DNA of 64,000 nucleotides, taken from Vanilla planifolia (taxonomy: Eukaryota > Streptophyta > Magnoliopsida > Asparagales > Orchidaceae). Of this stretch, positions 58,299 to 64,000 are shown piece by piece. The stretch spans positions 31,283,630 through 31,347,629 of the forward strand of contig CM043874.1 of the NCBI GenBank assembly GCA_023846275.1, written 5' to 3'. Under the pieces are notes generated by a model, which ran no database searches, had not been told where the DNA came from, and was given only the letters and a program-made list of their open reading frames with translations. A program made the position numbers and the translations under genes. Numbering within the stretch: the stretch's first letter is position 1; each line of letters begins with the position of its first letter.

Positions 58299-61200
58299 CT
58301 TTTCCTGCATCAACTTTCATCATAGCTTGATTTGTCATCTTCCATCAATTTTGATCGATGCTTTGTGATGAGAACTATGAAACTACCAAAGCTTTTTGTT
58401 CTACTTTTGCAAATCAAAGCCCACACTGCACCACCCTATGCACACTCATTGGCTTTCAAGCAGCTGCTTTTATCGACTGCTGCACAACTGCATTAGTTTG
58501 CACTAAACTACATTTCTATAGTTTTCACCAATTATGGAATATGTAGAGGCATTGTTTGAGGTTTTCTTCGTGCAAAAAATTGTCACCTCCTAGCCTACTT
58601 TAATCAACCTCCCCATATCCGTCAATCATTTTCTTGCGGCACTATCAACACCAACATCCACACTTGGGTCTCTTGCTAAAGCATCATCAATGTTAATCAA
58701 GCAGACTACCAAATGATGCATAATTTTGCATTCCATTTGATCTCCTTATTTTCATAGTCCTTTCTTAGTTTGGACACTAGACAAATATTTGGACTTTAGA
58801 CAAATATTTGGACTTCTACAAGACTATCCTTAATAGAAGTCATGTTCATTTGGGCTTGTTGGGCTAGATTGATATCGTTTTAACACTTTGAAGTTATTGA
58901 AACAATTTGATAAGAAGATAACTTCTTCATGATCAATACAATCAAATTATCCTATGTAGACATTGACTTCTAGGATGATGGCATTGATGAAAGGGCTTTC
59001 CATGCTCTACAACCCACCTACAATTGCATTTAGGATTTCTAGTCATCAAATAATTTTGTGGTGCTTGTACTTTTATGTATACTACTTTATTGTACATAGA
59101 CTAAAGTAACAACCCCAAATAACTATTTTTCTTTTCTATCTAAGCTAGTTTGACTTTATAATTCCTAGATATTGGGTTTATTGATTGTTAGAGATGATCC
59201 TTCAATCATCCAAGGAATAGTGGCAAAGAGTTGTTTAGTTTTGGAGGTGAAAGGGCCCAAATGGTTTATTCTTGTCTATAATGAGATGTGTAAGGTTATT
59301 AAAGAGCATTATATGTAAGGCCATTATGCAGGACAAACTAGAGAACATGCTACCTATCACACCAATTATACTTAAATTGAATTTAGAAAAGCAGTTGTGC
59401 AAATATATGATCAAATAGTAAAGTATTTGAAAATTAGTTAAAAGATACAAAAATTGGGAATTTTAACAAGAACTCAAATTACACATTTAGATTTTTCTTT
59501 TAGCTTTACATGATTTATTTAAGAAAATTAGGAAAACTATGAGAATTTCATTTTAGGATCTCAATAGTCTACATTCATCAAATCTAAAATGCAATTGCTC
59601 ATGAATAAAAAAATACATGAAATTGTTTTCATTTATGTGAAGGTTTTGAAAGTAACTAAAAAATATGCAAGAAAACTTTAATTAGCTATGGAGGAAAGAA
59701 CAAAAAAGAATTAAAGGCAAAGAAGATTACACTTGAGCTAAAAGGTGCTTATATGAGACTCATGTGTAAGGATTTTAAGAAGTGACTACACATATCAAAT
59801 TTCATGATCAAGAACACTCATAAAAGGCAAAAAATATTTTATCAATTATACTCATTAAAGGTTTGCAAACCTTAATACTATTTATAAGATTTCTAAAACA
59901 ATATTTTCATAACTCCTAATTCAAATAAAATAGAAAATTGAAAATTTAATATCTAGATTGAACACAACACATTGATTGGTCAAAATGTTTGATGAATTAT
60001 TCGATTAAAAAAGGCTAAATGACACAATTTCAATGTCATCCAATCCAAAGGGATTGAAAGTCATATCTAGTGTTACTTAGAAATGACACATTGCTACCAT
60101 CATCTAATTAAAAGGTAGTCTTCTAATTCATTGACAGAGCATCCAATTACTTAATGATTGACCAATCATTTGGTAATTAGTATGTTTTAAGAGTATTTAT
60201 TTTGAACTTATTTACCCCAAAAACTTTCCCTCTATGGAAACCTAATACATAATGCAACTAGGACATTATATGTGAACATAATATATCTAACATGAAACTA
60301 ATTAGGTTAACAAATTGAAAACTAAAATTGATAAAGTATAGGCACTACCATATCCCCCTTATAATCTTGTTGAAAGAATATTTATTATGATATTTTCATA
60401 TTTAATTCCTTTGTCTCCTTGTAGGTTCATTTTGCATTATTAGCCTACACATTTCAATTTAATATCCATTCCAATATATCACTTTCTAAATTTCATTATT
60501 GTATAAGTTAAAATTTTGTTTTGCTAATCATAATTTCAATGTAACTACATGAGAACGGGTGATGATGCCCAAGATGTGCGAGGCGTTTTCCATTTGTCCA
60601 CTACAATAACACATTTTTTAATTCAAGATAATTCTTTGTTAAAAGTAGAGATTATCGCTCTACTTTCCCACAGCTCCACTTATAAAACACATTTAATGGG
60701 ATTTATAACACATAACCTAATTGAATAAACATGGAAAGAAATAATAGAATAAAAAGCTATCCTAATTAGACACTAACTATTGAAACTCCATAAATACAAG
60801 GATCTTCAAACTTTTAAATGTAAAATGTAATGCATTCCATTTTAGACAATCTCACTCTACATATCTTAAGAAGGTATTTTTTTAATTTCTTTTAAATCCT
60901 CCATTTCTTGTTTTGGATGTTTAAATAAAACAACTAAAGTTTCGAGTGGAGCGGGGGTGTAACAACTATGCACAAGGCTTGGTTCATGCTTTTGAGATTA
61001 GGAAATGCTCACTTGCATCAATCACTTTTTTGATCTTCTTGACTTCTATCGATATCATATCCATGAATACTAATAATAGGTCCTCAAGTGCTCAAAATTC
61101 TCTCAAAACTTGCTACCTTCTCTGGTTGCCTCATTAAATGAATCATCTTTTTTCGTAAGTTTTATTAGAAAGTCTTCTTATTTCCTTGATGGGTGCCACT

Positions 61201-61667
61201 TTTGGGGAAGCCATATGCTACTTCTTGAAGCCTTCATGATAGGTTTTTGTGGCTTCTTAATATGATCCCTTGGTATGGCATAATTGATCTCTGATCATCT
61301 TAGATCTTATCTTAGAAGGCTTTTGGATTAATTTCGTAACTACCCTTAGCATACTCAACTTTAAAAGTTGGATTTAAAATTGATGTTGTTAATGCAATCT
61401 AGATATCTCACTTATTACGGATCAAATTGACCAATTGCAAAATTAGATTACCTAATCACCACTACATTCAAATTTTATTGCCATTATTACCAAGTGCACA
61501 TAAAAAGAATTATGCTTGAATTGAACTTTTGTTTGTTAAATCACCTTAACATTAGACTACATATGCATGACTATCAAATAAACATGTAAATAATGTGGTT
61601 ATATGTGAAATGTAGATGTGTTGCATCTATTATCCATTGCATAATGTAATAATTTAAAATATCCATT
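58299..61667. other. Intergenic DNA, repetitive fragments, no gene recognised
   Basis: A short direct repeat of AGACAAATATTTGGACTT occurs at about 58790-58830. LTR-like wording (CCAATCATTTGG and neighbouring words) appears near 60130-60240. A GC-rich GAGCGGGGGTGTAAC occurs near 60950. None could be paired into an element. Open frames at 58358, 60946 and 59235 look like chance frames. Confidence 0.35.
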
Positions 61668-62412
61668 TGATGAGATCACTTCCAAGCTCATTAAATAAAT
61701 GAATGAAAAAATCGAGGAAACATAATGATGAAAAACATTGATACAACATGAAATAGTAGAAGCTGCACTCTAGGTGCTTAGAGACTCTTACAGGAATGCT
61801 AGAGCACATGTTGTAGTGCTTAGAGGTGCAAGTAGGAGAAAGAGCACAACACACTAGTCACATGCGATCACAAAGACTTGGCACACATGAGCTACATGTG
61901 CGCACTGTCAACCATTTACTGTGCATGCATGGTAGGTGCACCTACCATGCCACTATGGTCAACACGTGTGTGGAGGGAGCAATAATCTCCCATGTGAATA
62001 GTCCCTCTAGCATAACTATATTATTGTGGGGGCATGGGCATGTAAGTGTAGATAGACACAAGATCAAGTCAGTCATGAGGAATTTGTGAAATTTGAAGGA
62101 ATTTTATATTTTTAGTAAAAATTACATTTTTTATCTTATAATTAAATATTATATTTTAAACATCTATATAAAAGGTGAATGGATGTAATTAGAACTTTGA
62201 AATTCCAAATTCAGGAAAACATAACTTCAAGAGTTCAAAACCACCTAAAAGAAAATTTCTTTGGAGAATTCAATCTACCTATGACAAAGCTCTCTTCTCA
62301 TCTTTGTTTCTTTACTCTTTGTCATTATCATGCTTTCACTTTTATTATTGACACTCTTAAAAGAAAGTTTACAGTCATAGACTCAGGGCAAGAACATCTC
62401 ATAAATAGATCA
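61668..62412 (+). repeat. 5' LTR of TR-GAG-like copy 3
   Basis: Starts TGATGAGATCAC after TCCATT and ends AATAGATCA. It contains a perfect 24-bp palindrome at 61927-61950. Confidence 0.82.
61927..61950. promoter_or_regulatory. Perfect 24-bp palindrome in the LTR
   Basis: Each half-site is GCATGGTAGGTG read toward the centre on its own strand. It lies within the TGCATG-rich part of the LTR. A decayed related dyad exists in copy 2 at 47034-47058. The role is unknown; a transcription-factor dyad in the LTR promoter is one possibility. Confidence 0.7.
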
Positions 62413-62459
62413 TATTATTTTTAGTATTATAACAATTTGATTCAAGTTGATGAGGATTA

Positions 62460-63400
62460 TATAGAGAAAATGTGAAGAAAGTGACACAGTCTACAATACT
62501 AATAAAGATAAATTATGCAAGAATATATAAAAAAATTTCAAAATAAGGTGTGACTTTGTGAATATCTATTAAAGAGATACATGCATTATCAAAGTATATT
62601 ATAGATCTATATTATTCTATTATTAGTGAATTATCTTTTTTCTTGTTTAATCTTTGAAGAAAGCCAATACATTTGTAATGACTATAAAAAAAGAATGAAT
62701 ATAAAGGAATAAAACTAAAAGAAAAAATTACTAAGAGGTCTTGATATAATTCTAAAAATTGGCGATAAGAGAAGTATTCTCTAATAATATTTATTATGAC
62801 ACAACTGCTCCTTTTACTAGTAAAAATAAGATAGGATAGTATAGACCTGCACTAACACATTATAGGACATGATAAAAATGTTAAAATTACATAAAAAATA
62901 CTTTTCAAAAATATTTTAGAAGAACAAAGTACTTGTTATTGTAGAGATTGAAAAGATACTTAAAACTCCTCTCTAAGTTGATAAAAGTTTATCTCTTGTG
63001 GTGAGTCTAAATGATATCTCCTATGAAGAAAAGCAAAAAGAAGAACTCTTCATTATTATAATATAGGTGAAGAAAGAACTTATTAGTGTGATTCTTGACA
63101 CTAGAAGTGAGAAGAATCTAATATCAAAAAAGTCTTTTGAAAACACTTAAGCTAATCTCTATACATGTCTTCTTTGGGGTGGATTCATAAAGACTCTGAA
63201 GCAAGTGTTGAAAAATAGTGTAATGTAAAATTTGTTATCACTAAAGACTACATTAATGAGATTATCTATCAAGTAGTACTTTTAGATGCTTATAAACTTA
63301 TGTAAAGGAATTCATACTTGTGACATTGAGATGCTATCTATTATCAATAAGCATAATAGTATCTATTTAAGAATGATAAAAATGCTTCCTATTAACTTGA
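62460..63400 (+). pseudogene. Gag C-terminus and protease remnants, copy 3
   Basis: Starts with YIEKM*RK-like gag sequence homologous to 48080 onward in copy 2. The protease begins near 63070 with LISVILDTRSEKNLIS, where DTR replaces DTG. The DYINEIIYQVVLLDAYKLM block (family: V.PLD....VLG) follows near 63250. No open frame longer than chance remains. Confidence 0.75.
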
Positions 63401-63623
63401 GATAAAAACTATTAACAAAAAAAATTATTGGCACTAACCAAATGAAGAGGCTATTGAACACTTGATAGAGATATGTGTAATTAGTAACAAAATCAAAGAA
63501 ATCACTAGATGGGATTAATAGAAGTCACAACCTCCCAAAAAAGACAATTAAACTAGTTTTGCCAAAGAATTAGTTTATAAAAAAAGATTAAATGGAACTA
63601 AAATCTCAAAAAGAAGGGACCTA

Positions 63624-64000
63624 TAATGAGGAGGTTATTTTTAAACTCATTAAATCTAAAATAGCCTAAAACTATCAAGGGAGGAGAAAAAATAATGAAA
63701 AACATTGATGCATTATGAAGCAGTAGAAGACACGTATAGAGATTAGCTTTAGGTGCAACAGAGCATTTAGAAGGGCAAGACATACCAGGGGCAAATGTAC
63801 CCTATTAGCAACTTATCATGTTGCCATGGTCAAAGAACACATGGAGGGCTATTTGTGCATAGGAGCAATATTTACATGTGTGAGTAGTCACCCTGGCACA
63901 ACTGAATGCCTGCAGGTGCATAGATGCATGCATGGTGATAGGAACAGGATCATGCCAGTCTTACAAGTTTGTAGAATTTAAAAAATTTTATTATTTTTTT
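63624..64000 (+). repeat. 3' LTR of TR-GAG-like copy 3 (partial)
   Basis: Starts TAATGAGGAGGTTAT after the polypurine tract and shows the same TGCATGCATGG-rich part near 63920. The window ends inside it. Confidence 0.8.

Larger units (their letters stand above)
61668..64000 (+). mobile_element. TR-GAG-like gypsy element, copy 3 (plus strand, cut by window end)
   Basis: The 5' LTR is 61668-62412 (745 bp). A gag C-terminal and protease remnant occupies 62460-63400. A polypurine tract AAAAAGAAGGGACC is at 63610-63622, and the 3' LTR starts near 63624 and runs off the window. The interior is about 1.2 kb and lacks RT, RNase H and integrase. The sequence between protease and 3' LTR aligns with copies 1 and 2, including AACCTCCCAAAAAAGACAAT and TTAGTTTATAAAAAAAGATT. 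The 5' part of gag is deleted in this copy. Confidence 0.83.

Noticed and set aside
58358-58546. 62-codon Cys-rich plus-strand frame, possible small secreted peptide
   Set aside because: There is no signal-peptide-like start, the cysteines are irregularly spaced and no promoter or homology supports it.
1-64000. tRNA, rRNA, viral or organellar insertion
   Set aside because: No cloverleaf with the usual GGTTCGA-type arm, no rRNA-like block and no chloroplast or mitochondrial gene motif was noticed. The tRNA-like words found are retrotransposon primer-binding sites. A covariance-model scan could still find what I missed.

Overview
This is plant nuclear DNA, almost certainly from a flowering plant with a TE-rich, strongly AT-biased genome. 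The support is one clearly recognisable plant-specific gene (a WEB/WEMBL-family coiled-coil protein) with GT-AG introns, Ty1/copia and Ty3/gypsy LTR retrotransposons of plant lineages, and initiator-Met-tRNA-type primer-binding sites. The species cannot be read from the sequence. No prokaryotic operon, CRISPR array, rRNA or tRNA gene was seen.

Layout. 1-2.9 kb: mostly featureless AT-rich DNA with one small, likely terminal exon of an unidentified plus-strand gene (1804-1905). 2.9-11.1 kb: a copia-type LTR (+), the decayed integrase end of a Tekay/Del-like gypsy element (+), and a nearly complete but dead Ty3/gypsy element on the minus strand, with two ~0.36-0.38 kb LTRs, a PBS, reverse transcriptase and integrase remnants. 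11.1-16.8 kb: no gene, microsatellites and a small tandem array. 16.8-25.4 kb: an internally deleted SIRE/Maximus-like copia element; its 3' LTR is split by a 2,962-bp CpG-rich gypsy solo LTR with a perfect 5-bp target-site duplication. 24.1-30.3 kb: a tandem segmental duplication that copies part of that 3' LTR plus its right flank. 33-37 kb: a minus-strand copia element with a recognisable reverse transcriptase and RNase H.

37.55-56.3 kb: the WEB-family gene on the plus strand. Its first coding exon (37570-37743) and second coding exon (54495-56108) join in frame across a 16,751-bp intron, giving a 595-residue protein. A poly-T/TAG acceptor just before the first coding exon implies a further 5'-UTR intron upstream. 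The large intron has filled with retrotransposons: a minus-strand and a plus-strand copy of one non-autonomous gypsy family (LTR, gag, protease, LTR; no pol), a minus-strand copia LTR, and fragments of others.

56.3-64 kb: the gene's 3' end, an unidentified minus-strand open frame of gene-like composition (56752-57078), repeats, and a third copy of the gag-protease-only element running off the window (61668 onward).

The most interesting content is (i) this gag-protease-only (TR-GAG-like) family in three copies that share the same internal structure, (ii) the giant TE-packed intron, and (iii) the nested insertion whose empty site is preserved in the partner LTR. No new defence or metabolic system is visible. 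Nearly all remaining short open frames are chance frames in AT-rich DNA or shadows of the WEB exon.
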